A program made the position numbers and the translations under genes. A DNA stretch of 10,312 nucleotides, taken from JAWWBN01 sp033720955 (GTDB lineage Bacteria > Acidobacteriota > Thermoanaerobaculia > Multivoradales > JAHEKO01). Under the pieces are notes generated by a model, which saw nothing but the letters and a program-made list of their open reading frames with translations, did not search any database and was not told where the DNA came from. The stretch lies in NCBI GenBank assembly GCA_033720955.1, contig JAWWBN010000133.1, forward strand, positions 1 through 10,312, read 5' to 3'. Shown here in pieces: positions 1 to 10,023 of this stretch (position 1 is the first letter of the stretch; every line of letters starts with the position of its first letter).

Positions 1-271
1 AGGCGTCGCGAAAGGCCTTGCGAGTGGCGGCGGTCTCGGAGCGCGCATTGATCAGCCGGTTGCCGATCGACGGCTCGTCCGCCCACCAGGGAACCAGGCC
101 CCAGCGGGCGGCGACGAGCTCGCGCCGGCCGGGCTCGACGGTGCGGACGATGGGCGCCTCCTGGGTGGGGGCGATGTTGTAGCGCGGGGGCCCGGGCTCG
201 AGCTGGAGCTCGGCGTCGAGCATCTCCGCGACCTGGTCGGCCGGGGTCGGCAGGGTGTAGCGCCCGCACAT
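1..271 (-). CDS. SRAP-domain (YedK/HMCES-type) abasic-site protein, N-terminal 90 residues
   Basis: This is the 5' part of a gene cut by the left window edge. The translation begins MCGRYTLP, the hallmark of SRAP proteins, whose Cys2 becomes the N-terminal residue after Met removal and links covalently to abasic sites in single-stranded DNA. Other visible family motifs are NIAPTQ (32-37), WGLVPWWA (57-64) and INARSET (74-80). Asn75 falls at the same number as the YedK active-site Asn. The later catalytic Glu and His lie outside the window. The start ATG (271-269) overlaps the hutF stop as TGATG, and a purine-rich GGAGAGGG precedes it, so it is probably translated by coupling to hutF. The known family role is protection of abasic sites during replication; nothing here links it functionally to histidine breakdown. 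Family assignment is firm, and the partner relationship is inferred only from overlap. Confidence 0.93.
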   Translation of the reverse strand, partial: MCGRYTLPTPADQVAEMLDAELQLEPGPPRYNIAPTQEAPIVRTVEPGRRELVAARWGLVPWWADEPSIGNRLINARSETAATRKAFRDA

Positions 272-282
272 CAGCCCTCTCC
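269..282 (-). promoter_or_regulatory. Coupled stop-start junction with Shine-Dalgarno, hutF to SRAP gene
   Basis: Read on the minus strand, GGAGAGGGC precedes TGATG, where TGA ends hutF and ATG starts the SRAP gene. The ribosome-binding purine run is inside the last hutF codons (Gly-Glu-Gly). The same 14 bases recur at the sucC/sucD junction. Confidence 0.7.
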
Positions 283-1584
283 CCGCTCGCCGCCGGACCG
301 CCAGCCCCACCGGCCGCCCACCGCGGTTGCGTCGATCGACTCGTTTCCGGCCCCGAAGAGAAAGGCGGTGGCCAGGTTCTCGGGCCGGGCGCCCGCCAGC
401 GTCGGGTGGGTGAGGTCGAGCACGGCGAAGTCGGCCCACTGCCCGCGGGCCAGGCCGCCGCAGGGCAGGCCGAGGCTGGCGGCGCCTCCGGCGGTCGCGG
501 CGTGGAGGAGGGTTGCGGCGAGGCCCCGCCGGCGCGAGCGCACGACGGCCCGGCGGCGGGTGCGCAGTCGCTGCCCCAGCTCCAGCCAGCGCATCTCCTC
601 GGCGAAGGAGATCCGGGCGTTGGAGTCGCTGCCCAGACAGAGCTCGGCCCCAGCGGCCAGCGCCGGCTCCAGGTCGATCCAGCCGTCGCCGAGGGCCGCC
701 TCGGTCAGGGGACAGAGACAGACCCGGCCGCCCCGCGCGAGGAAGCGCAGCAGCTCGGCGGGCTCGCTGCGGGTGCAGTGAACCGCCGTGAACCGCTCGT
801 CCCCGGGAGCGGCTGCGTCGAGGAGCGCCAGGGGAGAGCTGCCGTAGCTGCGCCGGCACTCCTCGATCTCCCGCTGCTGCTCCTCGACGTGCATGTGGCA
901 GACCCAGCCGCGCCGCGCCGCCTCGGCCCGCACCGCGGCGATCTCCGCCGGCGCGGCGGCGCGGACGCTGTGCACCGCGGCGCCCAGCGTCTGGGCGGGC
1001 GAGCGCAGCGAGCGGGCCAGGCGGTCGGTCTGGCCCCAGTAGACCTCGGCGGACGGGGTGCGGAAGCGGAGCTGCGCCCCGGTCAGCGGCCGGCGGATGC
1101 CGCCCGTGCGGTAGTAGGCCGGCAGCAGCACCAGCCGGATGCCGGCGTCGTGGGCGGCCTGCAGCACGGCCTCGTCCAGGGCGAAGTCGGGGTCCTCGCC
1201 GGCGTGACGGAGGTAGTGGAACTCGCCCACCGCCGTGATGCCGGCGCGGCGCATCTCGCGGTAGGCGTCGCGCGAGACCCGGTAGAGACCCTCCTGGTCG
1301 AGAGTCGAGGCCAAGGAGTACATCGACTCGCGCCAGCCCCAGAAGTCGTCGCCGGCGGGTCCGGGCTCCTCGCCCACACCGCGCAGGCCGCGCTGGAAGG
1401 CGTGCGAGTGGGCGTTGACGAACCCGGGCAGGAGCGCCCGCTCGGAGAGCCGCAGGGTCGGCGTGCGGGCCACCGCGCCCACCTCCCGGATCCGGCCGTC
1501 GGCGCCGACGACGACGCGGACGCCGGGCTCGAAGCCGGCGCCGGTCCAGGTCCAGTCGGCCTCGAGGATCTGCTCGGCCGCCAT
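271..1584 (-). CDS. hutF: Formiminoglutamate deiminase (HutF)
   Basis: This 437-residue amidohydrolase converts N-formimino-L-glutamate to N-formyl-L-glutamate plus ammonia in the five-step histidine-degradation route. It is a cytosolic TIM-barrel metalloenzyme. HutF-type motifs are all present: NAHSHAFQRGLRG (57-69, with His59 and His61 as the HxH metal pair), FWGWRESMY (81-89), VGEFHYLRH (119-127), HMHVEEQ (230-236, His232 ligand), VHC (268-270, His269), CPLTEAALGDG (291-301) and LGSD (317-320, Asp320 as the catalytic/metal Asp). Length is close to that of characterised HutF enzymes. The ATG is supported by an in-frame TAG four codons upstream. No Shine-Dalgarno is visible; the start lies exactly seven bases downstream of a TAGCTT -10-like element, suggesting a leaderless mRNA. 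No other hut gene is in the window. Guanine and S-adenosylhomocysteine deaminases share the fold but lack this motif set. Confidence 0.95.
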   Translation of the reverse strand: MAAEQILEADWTWTGAGFEPGVRVVVGADGRIREVGAVARTPTLRLSERALLPGFVNAHSHAFQRGLRGVGEEPGPAGDDFWGWRESMYSLASTLDQEGLYRVSRDAYREMRRAGITAVGEFHYLRHAGEDPDFALDEAVLQAAHDAGIRLVLLPAYYRTGGIRRPLTGAQLRFRTPSAEVYWGQTDRLARSLRSPAQTLGAAVHSVRAAAPAEIAAVRAEAARRGWVCHMHVEEQQREIEECRRSYGSSPLALLDAAAPGDERFTAVHCTRSEPAELLRFLARGGRVCLCPLTEAALGDGWIDLEPALAAGAELCLGSDSNARISFAEEMRWLELGQRLRTRRRAVVRSRRRGLAATLLHAATAGGAASLGLPCGGLARGQWADFAVLDLTHPTLAGARPENLATAFLFGAGNESIDATAVGGRWGWRSGGERGEG

Positions 1585-1590
1585 GAAGGG

Positions 1591-1619
1591 AAGCTAACGG
1601 GCTCCGGCGGACGGTGCAA
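1591..1619 (-). promoter_or_regulatory. Candidate hutF promoter giving a leaderless transcript
   Basis: On the minus strand, TTGCAC (1619-1614), a 17-base spacer and TAGCTT (1596-1591) resemble a sigma-70-type promoter. The T that ends the -10 box is seven bases before the A of the hutF ATG, so +1 would coincide with the start codon. The -35 matches only in TTG, so this is a prediction. Confidence 0.45.
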
Positions 1620-1638
1620 GACGGGGCCTCGGGTGCGG

Positions 1639-1644
1639 TATCAT
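1639..1644 (+). promoter_or_regulatory. Candidate -10 box for the aconitase gene
   Basis: TATCAT matches TATAAT at five of six positions, which is striking in this GC-rich context. It is preceded by CGG, where the other promoters of the window show TGn. No clear -35 is seen. Predicted +1 is about 1651, which would place the upstream GTG at 1614 outside the transcript and favour the ATG at 1677. Confidence 0.45.
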
Positions 1645-1651
1645 CAGAAGT

Positions 1652-1665
1652 CGCCCCATGGGGCG
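1652..1665 (+). repeat. Perfect 14-base palindrome at the predicted aconitase transcript 5' end
   Basis: CGCCCCATGGGGCG is its own reverse complement. As RNA it would form a CGCCC/GGGCG stem around a CATG loop, one base after the predicted +1. It could alternatively be a protein-binding operator between the divergent hutF and aconitase promoters. The function is unproven. Confidence 0.5.
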
Positions 1666-1676
1666 CCCACCGACCG

Positions 1677-3671
<1,995 letters not shown>

Positions 3672-3700
3672 GCCGGCGCGGCGCCCCCGCCGCCGCCGTC

Positions 3701-3709
3701 TGATACTGT
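3701..3709 (+). promoter_or_regulatory. Candidate extended -10 (TGATACTGT) for mqnD
   Basis: TGATACTGT fits TGnTAnnnT. Its last T is 11 bases from the mqnD ATG, so the predicted leader is only about four bases. No -35 and no Shine-Dalgarno are visible in the 48-base gap after the aconitase stop. Read-through from the aconitase gene is also possible. Confidence 0.35.
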
Positions 3710-3719
3710 CCGCGCCGCC

Positions 3720-4568
3720 ATGCCCGACCCCATCCCCATCCGCATCGCCCACAGCCCGGACTCCGACGACGCCTTCATGTTCTACGCCCTGACCCAGGGG
3801 CTGCTGGACGTCTCGGGACTCGACATCCAACACCGGCTGTCGGACATCGAGAGCCTGAACCAGGCCGCGTTCGAGAGTCGCTACGAGATCACCGCGCTGT
3901 CGGTGCACGGCTACGCCTACCTGGCGGACCGGTACTCCCTCATGCCCTCCGGGGCCAGCTTCGGCGACGGGTACGGTCCGGTGGTGGTGGCGCGCACGCC
4001 CTTCTCGGCGGCCGACCTGGCCGGGCGCACCGTGGCCATCCCCGGCCGGCTCACCACCGCCGCCCTGGCGCTCCAGCTCTGGGCTCCGGGCGTGATCACC
4101 GAGGAGGTGCCCTTCGACCGCATCCTCGACGTCGTGGAGGAGGGCCGCTTCGACGCCGGGGTCGTGATCCACGAGGGGCAGCTCACCTACGGCGACCGCG
4201 GCCTCGAGGCGGCGGTGGATCTGGGCGTATGGTGGGGCGAGGAGACCGGCGGCCCGCTGCCGCTGGGGGCCAACGGAATCCGGAAGGACCTGCCGCCCGA
4301 CCTCAGACGGCGTCTCTGCCGGCTCCTGACCGCGAGCATCGAGTACGCCCTGGACCACCGCGAGGAGGCGCTGGACTTCGCTCTCGCCTACGCCCGCGAC
4401 CTGGAGCGCGACCGCGCGCGGGCCGACCGGTTCGTGGGCATGTACGTGAACGAGTGGACGCGCTCCTACGGCGAGGCCGGTCGCAGGGCGGTGCAGGGGC
4501 TGCTGGACCGCGGCTTCGAGGCCGGAATCCTGCCGCGCCGGGTCGAGGCCGAGTTCGAAGAGGCCTGA
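3720..4568 (+). CDS. mqnD: MqnD-like 1,4-dihydroxy-6-naphthoate synthase (futalosine menaquinone pathway)
   Basis: This 282-residue protein belongs to the MqnA/MqnD family, which has a periplasmic-binding-protein-like fold but acts as an enzyme. MqnD converts cyclic dehypoxanthine futalosine to 1,4-dihydroxy-6-naphthoate. Visible motifs are HSPDSDDAFMFYAL near the N-terminus (11-24), SVHGYAYL (61-68), GxGYGPVVV (82-90, with Asp83), VVIHEGQLTY (148-157, with the His151-Glu152 pair typical of MqnD) and DLGVWWGEETGGPLPLGA (167-184). The HSPxxDDAF opening and the IHE motif point to MqnD rather than MqnA. There is no signal peptide, so it is cytosolic and not a transporter-binding protein. It stands alone; no other mqn gene is present, as is common when the pathway is scattered. 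It starts 48 bases after the aconitase gene and ends 3 bases from the convergent cdd stop. A family paralogue with another substrate is possible. Confidence 0.8.
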   Translation: MPDPIPIRIAHSPDSDDAFMFYALTQGLLDVSGLDIQHRLSDIESLNQAAFESRYEITALSVHGYAYLADRYSLMPSGASFGDGYGPVVVARTPFSAADLAGRTVAIPGRLTTAALALQLWAPGVITEEVPFDRILDVVEEGRFDAGVVIHEGQLTYGDRGLEAAVDLGVWWGEETGGPLPLGANGIRKDLPPDLRRRLCRLLTASIEYALDHREEALDFALAYARDLERDRARADRFVGMYVNEWTRSYGEAGRRAVQGLLDRGFEAGILPRRVEAEFEEA

Positions 4569-4571
4569 GCT

Positions 4572-4976
4572 CTAGCCGGGTGGGAAGACGAAGGGCTCGG
4601 GGAAGAGCTCGCCCAGGGTGGTGAGCCGCCGCTCGCCGGCGGTGCTCAGCAGCAGCACCGGCAGGTCGGGTCCGGCGAACTCGGCCAGGGTCTCGCGGCA
4701 GAGACCGCAGGGCGGCGCCGGGGGATCGGCGTCGGTCACCACCGCGACGGCGACGGGAGGACCGGAGCCGGCGGCCACCGCGGCGCTGACCGCCACCCGC
4801 TCGGCGCAGAGCGTCAGGCCGAAGGAGCGGTTCTCCACGTTGCAGCCGGCGTGGATCGCACCGCTCTCGGTGGCCACCGCGGCGCCGACGGCGAAGCGGC
4901 TGTAGGGGGAGTAGGAGCGCTCGCGGACGGCGTGCGCGGCGGCGATCAACGGCCCCCAGTCCAGCTCCCCGGTCAC
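4572..4976 (-). CDS. cdd: Cytidine deaminase, small homotetrameric type
   Basis: This 134-residue zinc enzyme deaminates cytidine and deoxycytidine to uridine and deoxyuridine in pyrimidine salvage. The zinc and catalytic motifs are complete: NVENRSFGLTLCAERVA (46-62), with Cys57 as ligand and Glu59 as proton shuttle, and PCGLC (89-93), with Cys90 and Cys93. SPYSRFAVGAA (23-33) and the NVEN ribose-binding segment are typical. Phe52 occupies the position where many members have Tyr. Length matches the tetrameric class rather than the longer dimeric E. coli class. The start is a GTG 12 bases downstream of an in-frame TAG, with no Shine-Dalgarno; the TAG lies within a TGCTAGAGT promoter-like motif, so a leaderless transcript is likely. 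It converges on mqnD. Confidence 0.95.
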   Translation of the reverse strand: MTGELDWGPLIAAAHAVRERSYSPYSRFAVGAAVATESGAIHAGCNVENRSFGLTLCAERVAVSAAVAAGSGPPVAVAVVTDADPPAPPCGLCRETLAEFAGPDLPVLLLSTAGERRLTTLGELFPEPFVFPPG

Positions 4977-4982
4977 CGGGGG

Positions 4983-4991
4983 ACTCTAGCA
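4983..4991 (-). promoter_or_regulatory. Extended -10 (TGCTAGAGT) for cdd, leaderless spacing
   Basis: On the minus strand TGC-TAGAGT fits TGnTAnnnT and matches TATAAT at four of six positions. Exactly six bases (CCCCCG) separate it from the GTG, so +1 would be the G of the start codon. This is the same geometry as in front of hutF. Confidence 0.55.
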
Positions 4992-5010
4992 GATCGGGGC
5001 CGCGCCGCTG

Positions 5011-5019
5011 TGGTAACGT
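5011..5019 (+). promoter_or_regulatory. Candidate extended -10 (TGGTAACGT) for icd
   Basis: TGGTAACGT fits TGnTAnnnT in the 101-base divergent gap between cdd and icd. Predicted +1 is about 5026, giving a leader of about 52 bases. No -35 is recognisable. Confidence 0.4.
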
Positions 5020-5027
5020 CTGCCGTT

Positions 5028-5041
5028 CCGGCGCTTGCCGG
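5028..5041 (+). repeat. 5' leader stem-loop of icd
   Basis: CCGGC and GCCGG form a perfect five-base-pair stem around a GCTT loop, starting two bases after the predicted +1. No T-run follows, so it is not an intrinsic terminator. It may protect the mRNA 5' end or be incidental to high GC. Confidence 0.4.
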
Positions 5042-5064
5042 CGGGAAGGATTCATTCGTGAGAA

Positions 5065-5069
5065 GAGGA
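5065..5069 (+). promoter_or_regulatory. Shine-Dalgarno of icd (GAGGA)
   Basis: GAGGA sits 8 bases before the GTG at 5078 and 11 bases before the adjacent ATG at 5081. The spacing favours GTG slightly, but either could be the start; the two differ by one residue. Confidence 0.6.
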
Positions 5070-5077
5070 AGATCCGC

Positions 5078-6322
<1,245 letters not shown>

Positions 6323-6329
6323 GCGACCG

Positions 6330-8738
6330 GTGAGACCGCTACCGACCGTCGCCTGGCTGACCGCCGGGGCGCTCGGCGCGGTGCTCGTCTTCCTCCTCTT
6401 CCGGGCCGCCTTTCCCTGGGCTCCGGCGGAGTGGGAGGTCACCCAGCGGGAGGCGAGGTGGCTCGCCCTGGAGCGTCTGCGGGATCTGGGCGATCCGCCG
6501 CCGCGGCCCTACGTGGTGACCCGGCTGGGCTCCGACGCCCTGCTGGAGCGGCGTCTGCAGCTCGAGGGCGCCGCGCCCGGCGACAGCCCGGCCGTGGACG
6601 AGCTCGCGCGCCGGGTCTTCTACTGGGAGGTGCTGGTGTACCCACGGGGAGCCGCCCAGAGCGCGTGGGCGTACCGCGCCGCCATCGCCCTGAACGGCCA
6701 GCCGCTGGCGCTGCGCCGTCGGGCGGGCGACTCCGATCCGGCCGAGCCCGGCGACCCGCGGCAGGTGCGGCGCGCGGCCGACCGGTTCCTGCGCGAGCTC
6801 GGGCTCGACCTCGGCCGCTACGAGGAGCCCGAGGTGCGCACCCAGCAGCTTCGCACCCGCACCGACACCGCCCTGCGCTACCGGCAGCGGGAGCTAGCGC
6901 TGGGACCGCGCTTCCCGTACGGGGTCGAGGTGCGCTTCGCCGGCGGGCGGCTGACCGGGTTCCAGCGCTGGATGGAGGACCCCCAGGAGCGCGAGCTGCG
7001 GTCGGGGCTGCGGCCGCTGCAGCTCGTCGGCCAGGCCCGCAACGTGGCGGTGCTGCTTCTGGTGCCGGTGGTGGCGGTGCCCTTCCTGCGCCGCTACCAC
7101 GCCGGCGAGATCGGGGTCCGGCGCGGGCTCCAGATCGCCGCCGCGGTGCTGGTCGCCGGTCTGCTGGTGATGGCGATCACCGCCCCCGCCTTCTCCGAAG
7201 GCAGCCGCGTGGGCGTGCTCTCCCGGGTGCAGTCCTCCTGGTACCACCTGCTGTGGACCGTGGCCTTCCTCTTCCTTCCGATGGCCCTGGTGAGCTTGCT
7301 CGCCTGGTCGGTGGGGGAGGCTCTCTGCCGGGAGAGGTGGAGCGACAAGCTGGCGGCGTTCGACGCTCTCTTTCACCGCCGCGGCTGGCGCACCGAGACG
7401 CTCGCGCGCTCGGCGCTCGAGGGCACCGCCGCCGGCGCGCTGCTGGCCGGGCTGTTCCAGCTCGCCGGGGCGGCGCTGGCGGGAACCGGGGCCGCCCCGA
7501 TGGCCTCCCTGGATCTCGCCTCCTGGTGGTTCAGCTCCCACTGGCCGGCGCTCGTGATGCTCGGTTTCTTCGGCGCCTGGACCCTCTACGGCGAGCTCGT
7601 GGGCCGGCTGCTCCTGGTGCCCCTGGCCACCGCGAGGCTGGGCCGCTTGGGGGGCGCCGCGGTCGCTGCGGGCGCGGCCGGTCTGCTCTTCTGGGGCCCG
7701 GGCGTGCCGTCGGCCTCCCCCCTGGCCCTGTTGGCCTTCGGCGTCACGGGCGCCGCGGCGTTGGTGGCCCTCTTCCTGCGCTACGACCTCCTGACCTCCC
7801 TCACCGCGGGCCTCTTCGCCACCCTCCTGCTGCGCGCCGCGCCGCTGGCCCTGGCCGCCGACCCGTGGCTGGAGCTCCAGGGCGGGCTGGTGCTCGGTGT
7901 GGCGGCGCTGCCCATGCTGCTGTCGCTGCGCTCTCTGGGGGGCGGTCGCGAGTTCTCCTACCGCTACGACGACGTTCCGCCGCACGTGCGGCGGATCGCC
8001 CAGCGCGAGCGGCAGCGTCTGGAGCTGGAGACGGCGCGCCGCATCCAGAGCTCCATACTCCCCGACCTGCCGCCACGGCTCGCCGGCGTGGAGATCGCCC
8101 ACGCCTACCGTCCGGCCACCGAGGTCGGGGGCGACTTCTACGACGTGATCGAGCTGCGCGACGGCCGTCTGGCGGTGGCGGTGGGGGACGTGGCCGGGCA
8201 CGGCGTGTCGAGCGGTCTGGTGATGGCCATGGCCAAGGCGGCGCTGGCGGTCCAGGTGGGCTTCGACCCGGAGGTGGGGCCGGTCTTCGCGACCCTCAAC
8301 CGGCTGATCCACGCCGGCGCCCACCGCCGGCTGCTGACCACCCTCTGCTACGCCCTCGTGGATCCGCGCCGGCGGCAGCTCTCCTTCGCCAGCGCCGGGC
8401 ACCTCTTCCCCTACCACGTTGCCGGCGGCGGCGCGGTGCGGCCCCTGGAGTCGGTCTCCTATCCTCTGGGGGTGCGCGCGACCCTCGAGGTGCGCGAGCG
8501 AACCGACCGTCTCGAGCCCGGGGACCTGCTCTTCCTGTTCAGCGACGGGGTGGTGGAGGCCTGCTCTCCCGAGAGCGACGAGCCCTTCGGCTTCGAGAGG
8601 CTGGAGGACAGCCTGGCGCGTCACGCCGCGGGCGGCGCCGCGGCCCTCCGGGACGGAGTGCTGGCGGACCTCGCCCGGTTCGCCGGCGCCGGCGGCCAGC
8701 GCGACGACCTCACGGTGCTGGTGCTGAGGATCCCCTGA
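6330..8738 (+). CDS. Membrane SpoIIE/PP2C-type protein phosphatase with degenerate CPBP-like membrane domain
   Basis: This 802-residue protein has one N-terminal membrane helix (about 6-26), a predicted extracytoplasmic region of about 200 residues, roughly eight to ten hydrophobic helices (about 236-535), a charged linker (551-572) and a C-terminal cytosolic phosphatase. The phosphatase motifs are intact: RIQSSILP (571-578), GGDFYDV (600-606), GDVAGHG (619-625), SDG (738-740) and DDLT (792-795). Asp602, Asp620, Asp739 and Asp793 are the expected Mn/Mg ligands. Known relatives dephosphorylate Ser/Thr on STAS anti-anti-sigma proteins. The N-terminal region and membrane part resemble CPBP/Rce1 intramembrane proteases, but the EExxxR motif reads GELVGR (421-426) and the expected His positions are lost, so protease activity is unlikely. 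It starts with GTG 7 bases after icd without a Shine-Dalgarno, suggesting translational coupling. The phosphatase call is firm; the CPBP relation comes from motif recall. Confidence 0.88.
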   Translation: MRPLPTVAWLTAGALGAVLVFLLFRAAFPWAPAEWEVTQREARWLALERLRDLGDPPPRPYVVTRLGSDALLERRLQLEGAAPGDSPAVDELARRVFYWEVLVYPRGAAQSAWAYRAAIALNGQPLALRRRAGDSDPAEPGDPRQVRRAADRFLRELGLDLGRYEEPEVRTQQLRTRTDTALRYRQRELALGPRFPYGVEVRFAGGRLTGFQRWMEDPQERELRSGLRPLQLVGQARNVAVLLLVPVVAVPFLRRYHAGEIGVRRGLQIAAAVLVAGLLVMAITAPAFSEGSRVGVLSRVQSSWYHLLWTVAFLFLPMALVSLLAWSVGEALCRERWSDKLAAFDALFHRRGWRTETLARSALEGTAAGALLAGLFQLAGAALAGTGAAPMASLDLASWWFSSHWPALVMLGFFGAWTLYGELVGRLLLVPLATARLGRLGGAAVAAGAAGLLFWGPGVPSASPLALLAFGVTGAAALVALFLRYDLLTSLTAGLFATLLLRAAPLALAADPWLELQGGLVLGVAALPMLLSLRSLGGGREFSYRYDDVPPHVRRIAQRERQRLELETARRIQSSILPDLPPRLAGVEIAHAYRPATEVGGDFYDVIELRDGRLAVAVGDVAGHGVSSGLVMAMAKAALAVQVGFDPEVGPVFATLNRLIHAGAHRRLLTTLCYALVDPRRRQLSFASAGHLFPYHVAGGGAVRPLESVSYPLGVRATLEVRERTDRLEPGDLLFLFSDGVVEACSPESDEPFGFERLEDSLARHAAGGAAALRDGVLADLARFAGAGGQRDDLTVLVLRIP

Positions 8739-8775
8739 GCCGCCGGCGCGCCCCGCGCGCCCGCGCCTTCGCGGA

Positions 8776-8784
8776 TGGTAGACT
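8776..8784 (+). promoter_or_regulatory. Candidate extended -10 (TGGTAGACT) for sucCD
   Basis: TGGTAGACT fits TGnTAnnnT, with four of six matches to TATAAT. It lies in the 112-base gap after the phosphatase stop. Predicted +1 is about 8791, giving a leader of about 60 bases. No -35 is seen, as expected for an extended -10 promoter. Confidence 0.5.
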
Positions 8785-8789
8785 CCGCC

Positions 8790-8812
8790 GCGGCCGGACC
8801 CCCGCCGGCCGC
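8790..8812 (+). repeat. 5' leader hairpin of sucCD
   Basis: GCGGCCGG and CCGGCCGC are perfectly complementary (8 base pairs, all G-C) around a 7-base loop. The stem begins at the predicted +1. No T-run follows, arguing against a terminator for the upstream gene; a 5' stabilising structure or operator is more likely. Confidence 0.55.
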
Positions 8813-8839
8813 TCCCGATCCCCTGAAGCGACTCCCGAG

Positions 8840-8845
8840 AAGGAG
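8840..8845 (+). promoter_or_regulatory. Shine-Dalgarno of sucC (AAGGAG)
   Basis: AAGGAG lies five bases before the GTG at 8851 and is the best ribosome-binding site in the window. It fixes the GTG as the sucC start, and the resulting MKIHEYQAK opening is canonical for the family. Confidence 0.85.
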
Positions 8846-8850
8846 ATGGA

Positions 8851-10022
<1,172 letters not shown>

Positions 10023-10023
<1 letters not shown>

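Noticed and set aside
1614..1676. In-frame GTG giving a 21-residue longer aconitase
   Set aside because: The extra residues show no family similarity, no Shine-Dalgarno precedes the GTG, and the likely -10 box and palindrome fall downstream of it.
3720..4568. Solute-binding protein of an ABC transporter instead of MqnD
   Set aside because: There is no signal peptide or lipobox, no transporter genes nearby, and MqnD-type HSPxxDDAF and IHE motifs are present.
6700..7000. N-terminal region of the phosphatase as a CHASE, HAMP or PAS sensor
   Set aside because: I could not see the characteristic HAMP helices or PAS motifs; the pattern fits the N-terminal region of CPBP-type proteins better.
6894..8624. 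576-codon minus-strand open frame opposite the phosphatase gene
   Set aside because: The translation is dominated by Gly, Gln, His, Glu and Arg with no domain, while the plus strand encodes intact phosphatase motifs.
8745..8767. GGCGCG...CGCGCC inverted repeat after the phosphatase stop as an intrinsic terminator
   Set aside because: The stem is only six base pairs with a long loop and is followed by TTCGCGG instead of a T-run, so it is not a convincing terminator.
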